From Lactarius indigo (taxonomy: Eukaryota > Basidiomycota > Agaricomycetes > Russulales > Russulaceae): DNA of 64,000 nucleotides. Within the stretch, counting starts at the first letter, position 1, and each line of letters starts with the position of its first letter. Shown piece by piece: positions 12,451 to 24,299 of this stretch. Where the stretch lies: NCBI GenBank assembly GCA_025766275.1, contig JAFKAC010000026.1:496001-560000 (forward strand). The letters are read 5' to 3'. The position numbers and the translations under genes were made by a program. The notes below the pieces were generated by a model. The model had not been told where the DNA came from, ran no database searches, and saw nothing but the letters and a program-made list of their open reading frames with translations.

Positions 12451-13400
12451 GAACGCGCGATGAACAAGTACAGACCAAATCAGGTGACCGTATCCCGCAC
12501 GGTGTGATGCACGGTACGTAACGCGACCTGAGACCGAGCCTTGCAGACGGCAGGTGGCCCCACGACGGCTACTTGTTGCTCCAACCTAATTTTCTCTCAG
12601 GTCGGACTCGGTCCAATTTATCATTTACGAAGGCGCAGTCCCAGATTGCAGTTTTCTTTCTTTCTTTTTTTTTTGGTTCAGTGGCACATAAGACGCTTGG
12701 TTGAGACGCGGTTTTCATCAGTCACCCGTCGAGTTCAAAGAGGTTCCCCTGTGAGTCTCCTGGTGGCCAAGATAGATCCAGTGGGGGGTACCGGGGCCGT
12801 ACTGCCTCAGGCTTCTGCGGCCATCCTGCGTCTCTCAGTGGGAGGAAAAGGACATGGGGCAGAATTTGCTCGTGGAAGAACGGCGCTCGACCGATTCCAG
12901 CGCAGTAGCAATAGAGATGGAGATCGGCCCTCATCTCTCAGTGACTAAGTAGTCGAATGCAGAGGTTAGATCTGGCAGCCTCGGCGGACGATGTTGGATT
13001 CTTCGGCTACTCTCTAAAAATCACAGATCCTGTGAGGGACGAGGACCATAGGAGGAGACACTACTGGTACAGTTGTCGTCGAGGAGGGCGCGAACCTAGT
13101 GAGCACGAGAAAGGCGTACGGCGAGCGGCGCCACCAGCAGCGGAAAGACGTGGGGGAGGAATTGGGGAGAAAGTCGAAAAGTGGGGCAGTTATCTCCGCA
13201 CCTAGTTGTTGGTTGATAGCCTGCAAAATCCGCCTTCCATCAGTTCGCGCGCGCGGCACAAAATTTTGCCAGTGTAAATATAGCGCGGTTTTCGACGGAC
13301 CTTCGTAGCACATGGTAAGTTACTGTGGAGATTGTTGCCTGAGCTCGGTAAAAATTGCTGTCGGACATTGAGGTGGACGCAGGGACCGTGAAAGAGGGTT
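12451..13400 (+). repeat. Dispersed ~1-kb repeat R, copy 1
   Basis: Aligns along its length and in the same orientation with 21681-22710. Shared blocks include GAACGCGCGAT, GTACAGACCA, CAGGTGACCG, GGTTGAGA-ACG-GTTTT, GGCAGAATTTGCTCGTGG, AGAGGTTAGATCTGGCAGCC and GCCTGAGCTCG. No long frame is conserved between copies and no terminal repeats are obvious, so it is unclassified. Confidence 0.7.
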
Positions 13401-16400
13401 GTTGCTTACAATATCACAATTCAGTCGGGTTATTTCACGAAAATTGATTGGTCAGAATCAGCGGATTTAGCCGATGAAAACTTATAGCCGTCGCTGCCTT
13501 GGTCGTTGCTGACTAGAGCGAGATGGCTTGAATGGCGCTCCTGAAACTTCCTCTCCTACTGAGAGCATGATTTAGCACAGGTAACAGAAGTCTTTCGTGA
13601 CTCGGAGACTATATGGCCTTTCATTGGCAAAAGCGACTTACTGTAGTAGTAACGGGGCGATGTGTGGTGTCCGCACTGTCTCGGTCAAGATCTCGGTATC
13701 CAAACACAAACCATGACACAAGACAACATACAGGAGCAATTGCGATGGCCCCAGTCACATGCATCAAGAGCATCTTGGAAAGCGCCCTTCCAAGTTGCTA
13801 GTTTAATCAAATGATGGTCGCCAGCGTATACGCAGATGATATTTGGCTGACACGCCATCCGATCGACCGATTTCGGACTTCCTGCACACTCCAGTGAGGT
13901 GGGTTGGAGGTTGGATCCCCGTGGCGGCGTAGCCATGTTCCTATCGACCACATACTACCGTAGAGCGCAGCAACCGCTGCAACCCGGTTCGGTGTTAGAT
14001 AACCAAGCAAAGTCGGTAGGGTAGATTCCAGCACCCTCTGTACTGTAATGAGGAAGGGGGTACTTCTACAGTAGCTCGTGTTGATAAGCCACCCGATTAC
14101 ATGGCGTGGAAACCGGTGGGGATGATGTTACATCAAAGACCCATTTGAGAGTACCACTAGTATTCTCCTTGGAGACTGCGTACCAGCGGGCCAGCCGCGG
14201 GGACCGCGGGAAACCTTAACTTACTCCCATACATTTTCAAAAAGCAAAAATGCCTCTAACTGCGCTGTGAACGAACTTGCATTCCGTGTGGGGTCCTTGA
14301 CAAATGGACACGAGAGTGACAGGAAAAGTCCGAGTTCAGTTACGAAACATTATTACGACAGATGCGATCATTGCGATGTGACGTTAGGGGAAGGGGAATC
14401 GATCAGATGGGCCGCCGCTGATGTTGTGATCCCCGTACTGTATTCTTCCGAGCCAGGCAACATCAGGGCGGGAACGGTAGGCGGCGTTAGCGTGGCGAGA
14501 CGTCAGCTATCGCGGCCAGGGTGACAGGAGGAGAGGGGCCACGGAGTATGCATGGCGTCGCTTTGATGAGAGGACTGATTATGCGCATCCCTGGACGAGG
14601 TCATAACAGTTAATTTATCCGAGTACCCGAGCCAAACGCAGATTATTTTTAGCGAGCGGTGAGCCGAAGCAATAGGAAACTTATGGGCCGAGGGCCATTA
14701 GAGACTCAGTACTTTATAGGTGACGGCGAAAGTCAGCCATACCGAAGTACCAACGAGCGTGATGTCTGGGCATACGTACTATATTGTACTGAAAGTTGAT
14801 ATAAAAAGCGCCGGAGCCAGGGTTTGGAATGCGAGAAAGAATGGAAACCGTGATTCCGTCTAATAAAGAAAGGCTTGTCGAGGGAACTTGTTAGAATGGA
14901 GGTAAGGTGGTTTGGTATCTGCAACGGGCCATCCCGGATTCCCGGGTAATTAGGGGAATCTCCCAGCCTTTGTTTTTTTTTTTTTGTTCCATTACGATCT
15001 CTAGGATGCACGAAGTTTTGGCAGTAGTGGGAATTTGGGGGCCGAAGCAATATATGTAGGAAATGTTGGAGGCAGATCGACGCACTCTGAGCAAAGGAAC
15101 TCGGAATTAACAGAAAAAGAAAGACAGATCCAGACATACTTTGAGTCATTTGGAGGAACTGCAGTAAGGGTGTGAGTGGCCTGAGGACCTTTTACTATTC
15201 TAAACAGGGCCTCCCTCTCCGGTACCCACCAGTGTCTTGCTACGCCTCGTATCGCTTCTCCTATAAACGTAGTGGGTCATGTTGTGACCCATCTTTGTAC
15301 TAATTCACGTGCGTCCGGGGATACAAATTGAATTTTTTAAAAAAATAGAAAAAGGGTGTGAATGATGTCGTGAAAAGAGTAGTCGCCCTTGGGGGACCGG
15401 GCAGCCCGACCGCGCACCCCAATACAACGCGCGCCAGGTAGAAGCGACGCACCCACGTGTATTTGCGGTTTTGGATCTGTGTATGTGACGACAGGATACC
15501 GTAACACGAGATTGAGTACCTAAAAGCAATTGCAAGTAATACCACATCATCACAATACGCAGCGTGATTGTACGCGTACTGTATCCCCGAATTTATCGTA
15601 ATATGTGCAGCTTCTGATTCGGCGCCTGCGTTCCGAGTTAATAATCTAAGACTTGGTTCTTGATGTTAGCCGAAATTTGGCACATGGGTGTGTGAGTGAG
15701 AATAGCGAACAAGCAAATCGGACCGGTCTGAAGTGAACCAGTGAAGATCTCGTCTCGCCTTAGCAAAGAAGTTATACACCCTGATCCTACAATCATACTG
15801 TTCGGGCTAGAGGCTAATACTTGTGTCGACTTTCAGTAACAAGAGGATTTAGGCTTTTCTGACGTTCCCGGACAACCTTAAGAGAAAGGGCGTGTATTGC
15901 GTAAGCACATAGAGGCGAACAACTTGAACAGACCCCATGCTGCATTGGGCTTCGGCACTCCTCTCGGACCTCACGCGGCCTCACGTTCTACACCGACGAC
16001 TATACCACTTCGGGTATTATCATCCCACGTTACTATGGACTCAATTCCGCGGCCACTACAAGTTACGGCATACAGACATGGAACACACAGCATTCGTAAA
16101 CATCAGGTCCCGGAACTCCTTGAGTGAGCCGTCGGTTGGTGCTCCTCATCAGGTTACGCACGCTTTACTTTAGGCTGCGCGTCACGATATCCCGAGGATC
16201 CACTCAAAACGGCGAGACACCCGGCGCCCTTCTCCGTCCCGCGAGCAATAAGTTATTAAGAATTATAAAAATACAACTATTGTAGTACGTACCGTCGGTT
16301 GGAGTTCCCGAAATCGGCCGAGTTGACCATAGTGACCGGTGATCTGTTCCACGTTCGTTCCATTTCTCTGACCCGGAACGACGTCACGATGCCATTAAGC

Positions 16401-17029
16401 GCTATGCGAGTCGCGCTTTGTGTCCTCTGAGCCTCTGGGTCTGCAGACGTTTTGCATCGCAATGCATACAATCTAACCCTGAAAACCTGACTGGTCACAT
16501 TTCCAGGACCGAATGGATTGTAAAATTCCCGCGGTATACTTCATACTGAGGCTGGTTTGAAAATCCAAGACTTCCCCAGTGAGGTCTATGAGGTTCCGAG
16601 CGAGCCCATCCTATCTCCTCTACCGATCCGAGCTTACTCCTATTAGCACTTCCGGTGTTCGGCTTAGTTGGGATTATCAACAGATGTCTAATGAGTCCTG
16701 GTTCCACGACCGTGTGTATTTGCTATTCTCGGTATGGTCGTGGATCACTCGCTTGGCCACCGGTCGTACGGCTAGGTGCGCACTACTATTATGCCCAATT
16801 GGATAGACATGTTCCTTACAGTGTTTAAACCGTCGCTAAGCGCACATGATGGCTAAGTGTCTTGCCCCTTTCAGTTCTCAAAGTGACTAGACCATGTGCA
16901 CGGCGGTCTTTTGTCAAGTGGGCAACTTGGATCTCATCGTAACCCGACTTTTGTATAAATGCTCTACTCTGGGTGGGCCTTACCCCCAGTCTTTTCGGGT
17001 TCTCCTCTCCACCGGCAACCCTTCTCGCG
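13401..17029. other. Gene-poor stretch
   Basis: No domain, splice-consistent exon series or complete transposon was recognised over 3.6 kb. A stretch near 15290-15345 (CCGGGGATACAAATTGA followed by T/A runs) resembles 21640-21680 and 29050-29080 and may be a short repeat tail. The last ~100 bp would be the laccase promoter. Confidence 0.5.
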
Positions 17030-19510
17030 ATGTCGCAGCTTCGCACTCTTCTCTGCTTCCTGTCTGTGTCTATTCTTTCTGCAGGCGTCACTGCCTCTAT
17101 TGGTCCCGGTGCAGTCCTCCAAATTGTTAATAAACAGATCGCCCCCGATGGTTTCCTCCGCCAGTGGGTTTCCTGCGGCTGCTGTCAGAGTGATATCGAA
17201 CCTAACGCGTCCGACACCTTAGAACCACACTCGCTGGGGGTACTCATCCCGGCCCGATAATCCGGGGACAGAAGGTGATGTTTGTTGAAGGGCTCGCAAA
17301 GATTGGTTCTGACGGCGCTCCGCAGAATGCCGAGTTTACGATCGACGTTGTTGATCTTCTCTCCGACCAGACACTGGACTTGGCCACCTCTATCGTGAGA
17401 TTTCGGTTTCTTCCAAAATGCAGATCATAATCTGGACGTATGTCCCCTGCAGCACTGGCATGGCCTTCTTCAGAAGGATTCGAATTACGAGGACGGCGCG
17501 GCATTTGTCACGCAGTGTCCTCTCGTTCCAAATGAGTCATTCACGTACGACTTCAAGGCTTTGGACCAAGCAGTACTTCTCTTTCTTGCACAGTAGACGA
17601 GCTCGGATTGACATCACCACAGGGGACGTATTGGTATCACAGTCATTTTAATGGCCAGTACTGCGATGGTTTGCGCGGGGCTTTTATTGTTGAGGACCCG
17701 GACGACCCCCAAAAGAGTTTGTACGATGTTGACAACGGTGAGACATTGGTGCTCTACCTAGGAAAATCGTTCGCACGATTGAGACACAATTCTCCTTCAG
17801 ACGACACTGTCATTTCCCTTTCAGATTGGTACCACTACCTGTCAACGAGTCCTCCAGCAATCCCGTGAGTCCAAAGTCGTTTTGCAGAAATTTCGATGCT
17901 GACGACCTTTGTAGTGCGTTCAATTCAACGCTGATAAACGGGAAAGGTCGCTACGTTGGCGGTCCTCAGAACGTACCCCTTGCAGTTGTGTCAGTTACAC
18001 AAAGCACTCGGTGGGTTTTGATTCTGTTCGCCTGTCTCGGGGTAAGATTGACACACGCTGTCGCATCAGATACCGGTTCCGCGTTGTCTCTATATCCTGC
18101 GACCCTAGCTTCTTGTTCTCCATCGATGGTCATCAATTCACTGTGATAGAAGTGGAGGGTACAAACGTCCAGCCTCTATTGGTCGACTCCATCGAACTCT
18201 TCGCTGGTACGCATGACTAAAACGACTCTTGCTATTTTATTAACCAGTTTCTCGACAGGTCAGCGCTATTCTGTTGTTGTAAGCCAAGCTTTTTGTCGAT
18301 TCGTCTGATAGTTTCCCTCACCCGCATATAGCTCAAGGCAGACCAACCAATTGGCAACTACTGTGAGTGCCTCGCTTATTATGCTGTTTCGTTGTCTGGT
18401 TCGACACAGCCAAACAGGGATCCGTGCTCTGCCCAAGGTTTCGACTCGGGTTGTCGATTTCAGTGACCATACCAATGTAGCCATTCTTCGTTATTCCGGA
18501 GCTCCTGATGCAGATCCTTCCGCGGACCCCAATGTAAACGTTCCCGTGAGCCACCTGCCGCTCGTAGAGACCAATCTCCACGTAAGTTACTCGGTCTTCC
18601 GTCTGTATATATACGCTGACTCGTCGCCACCATACATAGCCACTTGTTGCCACTCCTGTGGTGAGATTTACCCCTCTGGTAACTTGCGTTCCGTTTCTCA
18701 CTGCGTGATTTAGCCTGGATTGCCACATCCTGGAGGCGCAGATATCAATATAAATTTGGATGTCGGATTCGTGAGCACCTTGCATTGCATGTACTTAACG
18801 TGTATGATCTCACTCGAGGATCAGACCTCTCTTCCCAACGGTTTCCAGTTCAGCATCAATGGCGTCCCATTCCAGCCTCCCACTGTTCCCGTGTTACTCC
18901 AAATCCTGAGCGGTGCACAGAAAGCCTCGGACCTTCTTCCCGCGGGCTCCATTTATGGTCTTGAAGCAAACAAGAGCGTCGAAATCACCATTCCCGGTGG
19001 TTCTACCGGCGGGCCGGTGAGTGTGCAACGAGTGATGATTGTTGGGACCCCGTTATGGTACTGACGACGCGATCCGACACAGCACCCGATGCATTTGCAC
19101 GGGCACACCTTCTGGGTGGTCCGTAGCGCTGGGAATTCGTCCTACAACTTCGTCGATCCAATACCTCGCGATGTCGTGAGTATCGGCAATACCGGCGACA
19201 ATGTCACCATCCGCTTCTTCACCGACAACCCCGGCCCGTGGTTCCTCCACTGTCACATTGATTGGCACTTGGCGAAGTCCGTCATATCTCCACATATTGT
19301 CATGATTCTTGTATTGACGCGGCGCTTTATTTAGCGGCTTTGCCGTTGTCTTCGCTGAGGATGTTCCTGACACGCAGTCAGCGTTCACTGCCACTGGTAA
19401 GTTGTTCCCCTGCCATGCTACTTGTAACTCATTGAGGGCGGTCTTGTCTAGACGCTTGGAAGCAACTTTGCCCCACTTACAACACATGGGCCAACATTAC
19501 GAGGCGCTAA
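17030..19510 (+). CDS. Laccase (secreted multicopper oxidase)
   Basis: About 17 exons with ~50-65 bp introns from ATG 17030 to TAA 19508-19510. First exons are 17030-17163, 17223-17274, 17326-17394 and 17453-~17570. A signal peptide is clear ([20 protein letters not shown]). All four copper-ligand signatures are present: HWHG (17453), YWYHSH (~17627), HPMHLHGH (19083) and HCHIDWH (~19246). Other landmarks are [38 protein letters not shown] and [11 protein letters not shown]. Laccases oxidise phenols by one-electron steps while reducing O2 to water, and act outside the cell in lignin or pigment chemistry. Every junction I followed keeps frame, so the gene looks functional. The junction after NYW (~18362-18417) offers two acceptors; the one giving WIRALP fits best. 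Confidence 0.9.
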
Positions 19511-20030
19511 TCCGTTGTTCTTGTGGTCCATGTCTAGAAGTCGTCTCTTAAAAATTATTTGGTTGGAGATGTCTTGTGTTGAAGTATTTGGAATTAAAAT
19601 CGCATAATTTGCGTTCTTACACCCGCACATGGCAAAGTCCGAGTTTGATCGCTACAACCTGAACACGTGGAGCTGGCATTACTCTGTATATCGCCTGTAA
19701 TCCAGCTCAACTGACGGTCGATGCGTCAACTTGAAGTTTGCGTCAAATGTCGATCAACTCGGTCTCCAGTCTGGCCCGATTGATCCCCAATCCCCAACCC
19801 AGTAAAATGGCTCCGTCCATTGTGAAAAAGATCGTTCCCTCACCCCACAGCTGTCCTGAAAACGACAAGCACCGGAAAGCCTCTGGGTGTTCACCACGCG
19901 TTGAGGCGGACGTAGGACTGTGAGAGACTCGGAGGGCTGCCGCTTATCTCACGCTCGGTCCGAACTTGACTCATGTTTCTCACGTACGGACATCATTATC
20001 AGTCCATCTACAAGAAGACCTCTCGTATAG
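19511..20030. other. Spacer with duplicated SDR promoter
   Basis: From ~19905 the sequence (GACGTAGGACTGTGAGAG, then TTATCTCACGCTC, CCGAACTTGACT, TCAGTCCATCTACAA) matches the region just upstream of the second dehydrogenase (~22700-22834). The promoter was therefore duplicated with the gene. Nothing recognised in the rest. Confidence 0.55.
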
Positions 20031-21113
20031 ATGGATCTAGACTTGAAAGACGTTCATGTACTTGTTACTGGTACGTGATGCGCCATCCACTACTAAGACC
20101 CTTACGTTATGGGGCTCCTGCAGGCGCGAACGGGGGTATCGGTCTCGAGACCACCCGACTCTTTCTCGGTGCGTAACTATTCTTTCCTCCCATACGCTGG
20201 GATATTTTTCGAAGACGATATACTAGAACATGGCGCACGCGTAACTGCACATTATCGCTCGAGCAACTCTGCTCTCACTCAGCTCACAACAGAGATTAAC
20301 CACGAGCGTTTGCATATGGTGCAGGCAGACCTGTCCCATGAAGCACAGGTCCAAGCACTCTTCTCCGGTCTTGGTTATACCAGGTGGGGAGAGGTGGAGA
20401 TAGCGGTAATCAACCACGGCATGTACCTGTGGGCCGACGTCCCGCTCAAGGACATGCCGATCGAGCAGTGGGAACGCACGTTCAGCGACAACCTGACATC
20501 CTCGTTCCTTGTGGCGCGCGAATACCTCCGCGGCCTCGAGCGTGGGGTTCGTGGTGGGCTGGAAACAGAGACCGCCGCCAGTGGGGGAGGCAGGAGGGTG
20601 TTCGGGGAGCGCGCCGCGGTCGTGTTTGTTGGGAGCACGGCGGGAAAGTACGGCGAAGCCATGCACGCAGACTACGCCGCCAGCAAGAGTGGTGCGCAGT
20701 TTCTCCTCCTCTGACGCGGCGACCACTTATGCTCTGAAGCGATCATGTACGGCCTCACACTCTCGCTCAAGAACGAGATCGTGCAAATTACACCGCGCGC
20801 CCGCGTCAACTGCATCGCGCCGGGATGGGTCCGCACCCCGATGGCTTCTGAGGCGCTCCAGGACCCGTTGACGGTTTATCGCTCGCTTGCTACGTACGCC
20901 TGAGGCATGGGCCTACAGTATGATGGATTTGTTTGATCTGTTGACAGGACCCCGTTGAGGAAAGTCGCGGAGGCGAGCGACGTCGCGAATCAGATCGTGC
21001 TGGTTTCCTCGGCAAAGGTCTCTGGGCACGTCACTGGCCAGGTGGTTATGGTCGAGGGAGGGATGGAAGGCAGGTTGTTGTATATGGCTGCCGATTTCGG
21101 CTTGGGTGCTTGA
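20031..21113 (+). CDS. Short-chain dehydrogenase/reductase, copy 1
   Basis: Five exons: 20031-20070, 20124-20168, 20227-20691, 20740-~20893 and ~20950-21113. The N-terminal Rossmann glycine motif TGANGGIG is split by the first intron. NHG follows the central strand, a serine lies in VGSTAGKYG, and the catalytic Y-x3-K is DYAASKS. The C-terminal half has RVNCIAPGWVRTPMA and ends DFGLGA, typical of classical SDRs of 3-oxoacyl-reductase type using NAD(P)H. The substrate is unknown. A glycine-rich insertion (TAASGGGRR) sits before the serine and differs from copy 2. No disabling change was seen. Confidence 0.85.
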
Positions 21114-21389
21114 TGAATCTGCCCCCTGTGAAGGAGATGCTAAGGGTTCCTCCAATACCAGATCAACACGATAATCGCAGTCCATCTTTGTAATGTAATG
21201 AGATCTGAGGTGTATACTGCATCCGGATTTGCACTTGAGAGGTTATGCGTCAATAATGACCAAACTTCAGAGTTTCTCCGACGTTTCTCAGCCACTGGAA
21301 CCAGGGAAGACCTCCCGTGCTGGTGAAGGAATAATGACACAATAAATTAGCAAAAATTACAGTAAAATCCTCAAATCATCAGAGGCCAG

Positions 21390-21480
21390 TTAGAGGAGAA
21401 TCGTTCCCTTCGGCCTGAAATCTTGGCCGCTTGCGCCGACCGAGAGCCTGAACAAGTACAACCCCGCAGCTGGATACACG
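21390..21480 (-). pseudogene. Remnant of a GH3 beta-glucosidase 3' end
   Basis: Minus-strand translation ends LSVGASGQDFRPKGTILL-stop, matching the last ~20 residues of the GH3 gene at 24300-27453 (LSIGASSRDFRLKDTIPL-stop). The downstream flank (ATGACACAATAAATTAGCA, TCATCAGAGGC) also matches. The rest of the gene is absent here, so this is the scar of a duplicated dehydrogenase-GH3 block. Confidence 0.75.
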
Positions 21481-21680
21481 CAGCCGAGATATATATACTA
21501 CATATGCTCAAAACGAGTTCCGGAACCCGCGATTGATTGCTTACAATGCGTTGGGGACCACCGATCGTGTTTCGGACATCCATGTTTCATAAATGTAGTA
21601 GGTACACGCCCTGACTCCTCTTTGTCTCAGGGACATGTACCCGGGGATACAAATGGATTTTTGTCACAAAAAAAAAAAAG

Positions 21681-22710
21681 AACGCGCGATTGAATATGTA
21701 CAGACCAGACCAGGTGACCGGTGACAGTTCAACCTGAGAGCTAGAATGCAGTTGCGTAGCCGCGCTAGGTTCAGGTGGCGGTGCAGTACAGTGGCCGTAC
21801 ATGACGCAACTTGGGACTAAGCCTACAGGTAATAGCTAGCCTGTGGCAACAGCTACTTTCTGCGACTTATATTTCTTTCTGTCGGTGCAGCAATATAGTT
21901 ATATTTACGAGGACGACCCGGACAAATTGATTTCATTCCCAAAGGTGCAGCCCCAGATCTTCTCTCTCTTTTGCAGTGGTGCACAAGTTGCTTGGTTGAG
22001 ATACGGTTTTTATCAGTCACCGTAGAGTTCGAAGAGTTTTCCCTGGTGCTGGGCCCCGCGCATCGTCATCGGGTTGGGGACTCCTGGTGACCAGGACAAA
22101 TCTACATCTAGAAGTGGTAAGGAGCGCTATCACGGATCTCGTGCCAGTGGCCCCTGTACCTCAGACTACCGTGACCATCCTCCATCTCTCAGCGCGAGGA
22201 AAGGATCATGGCGCAGAATTTGCTCGTGGGATGACAGCGCTCGGTAACCTCGGTAGGTTACTACAGCGCAGCGGCAATAGAGACGGAGACTACTTTATCG
22301 CGGAATGTGAGGCGCTCTCTCTGGCCTACTAGCGCAGAGGTTAGATCTGGCAGCCTCAGTGGACAATGTCTGAATCTCCGGCCACTCCACAAATACCGAC
22401 CCAGTGGGGCAAGATTGAGTATCTCAAATGGGCCTCAGCAGATAGATCAGGCAGTACACTACTGGTGACTACTGGTGCAGTTGTCGCGGAGTAAATTGAG
22501 TCGAAGAAGGGACGATGGGGTATCTCCGCACGTGCAAAAACAACGGTTGGCGGCACGGAGTTTGGCGAGTGCGATGATCTCTACCAGTGCAGCTACTGAG
22601 TGGTTTTCGACGGGTCGTCCCAGAACATTTTTAACAGAGTATTGTGGAGAAGGCTGCCTGAGCTCGATGAGATCGCTGTCGGACTGGGGTGGATGTCACG
22701 GTAGGACTTT
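21681..22710 (+). repeat. Dispersed ~1-kb repeat R, copy 2
   Basis: Second copy of the repeat at 12451-13400, same orientation, lying between the GH3 remnant and the promoter of dehydrogenase copy 2. It is preceded by CCGGGGATACAAATGG and an A-run (~21640-21680). It carries small insertions relative to copy 1 and no coding potential is conserved. Confidence 0.7.
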
Positions 22711-22834
22711 GAGAGTGTGCGGCCGTTTATCTCACGCTCAGGCTTGATCCGAACTTGACTTTCCGAACTTGACTTATGTCTCTCACGCACCAATCATTAT
22801 CGGTCCATCTACAAAGACACCTCGGATACTGTAA

Positions 22835-23923
22835 ATGGATCTTGACTTGAAAGACGTTCACGTACTTGTCACTGGTGCGTGACACCATTCGCTACTCACT
22901 GAACCATGGCTACGTTATCTATTACCTCGTTCCTGCAGGAGCGAATGGAGGTATCGGTCTCGAGACCACGCGTCTCTTCCTCGGTGTGTAACTGCTCTTT
23001 CCTCCCATGCGCTGGGATATTTATCCACTAGAACATGGCGCGCGCGTAACCGCAAATTACCGCTCGAGCAATGCCGCTCTCACTCAGCTCGTAACAGAGA
23101 CCAACCACGAACGTCTACGCATGGTACAGGCAGACCTGTCACATGAAGCGCAAGTTCAAGCACTCTTCTCCCAACCTGGTAACACAGGGTGGGGAGAGGT
23201 GGAGATAGCGGTGATCAACCACGCCGTGTCCCTATGGACCGATGTCCCGCTCAAAGACATGCCGATCGAGCAATGGGAACGCATGTTCAGCAACAACATG
23301 ACGTCCTCGTTCCTCGTCGCACGCGAATACCTTCGCGGCCTCGAGCGTGGGGTCCGTGCTGCAGCTTCCGAGTCGTCCCTTGGGCCGAAACCGGAGACCG
23401 GCGGTGGGAGGGGGTTCGGAGAGCGCGCTGCGATCGTGTTTGTCGGGAGCACGGCGGGAAAGTACGGCGAAGCCATGCATGCAGACTACGCCGCCAGCAA
23501 AAGTGGTGCGTAATTTCTCTTCCTCTTATGCGGCGATCATTCACTCTCTAAAGCAATCATGTACGGTCTCACGCTCTCGCTCAAGAACGAGATCGTGCAG
23601 CTCGCACCGCGTGCACGCGTCAACTGCGTCGCGCCGGGATGGGTCCGGACGCCGATGGCTTCCGAGGCGCTCCAGGACCCGCAGACCATTTATCGTTCGC
23701 TTGCCACGTATGCTTGAGGCATCGTGGACCTCTGGATTGTGTTTGATCCGTTGACAGGACTCCGTTGAGGAAAGTCGCAGAGGCGAGCGACGTCGCGAAT
23801 CAGATCGTACTGCTCGCATCTACGAAGGTCTCAGGGCACATCACCGGCCAGGTGCTCATGGTAGAAGGAGGGATGGAAGGCAGGGTGTTGTATATGGCTG
23901 CTGATTTCGGCTTGGGTGCTTGA
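22835..23923 (+). CDS. Short-chain dehydrogenase/reductase, copy 2
   Basis: Paralogue of 20031-21113 with the same exon pattern and intron positions, starting MDLDLKDVHVLVTG. The cofactor motif, the active-site serine (VGSTAGKYG) and DYAASKS are all intact. NHG of copy 1 is NHA here. The variable loop before the serine is longer (ESSLGPKPETGGGRGF). It ends DFGLGA at 23920 with TGA following. It lies tail-to-tail with the GH3 gene (24300), as copy 1 does with the GH3 remnant. Intact frame and catalytic residues suggest both copies remain usable. Confidence 0.86.
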
Positions 23924-24299
23924 GGAGTCTGTCCTTCCTACAACACATGTGGACCGTCCTCGTAATGTAATTCGATCTGGGCTGCACTCTATACCCGGGT
24001 TTGCACTTGACAAAATAACAGCCAAACCTCAGATTTTTCATCTCAGGAAAACCTCCCGTGTTAGCAGTGGATAATGACACAATAAATTAGCAGTAATGAC
24101 AGTAAATTTATAAAAGTAATATGGCCTCTTTCTCCTAACTGCGGCCGCACCGCGTTGCTCTCTTCGCCATAATCTACTGTAAGAGGTTCACGAGCGTCTA
24201 CCCTCAGATAGGAAGAAAAAGAAGGGACGGGAAGCAGTGTAACCTACAGACCTGCCGGCCCATAAGCTCAAGTAAATCCCAAAAATCGTCAGAGGCTGA

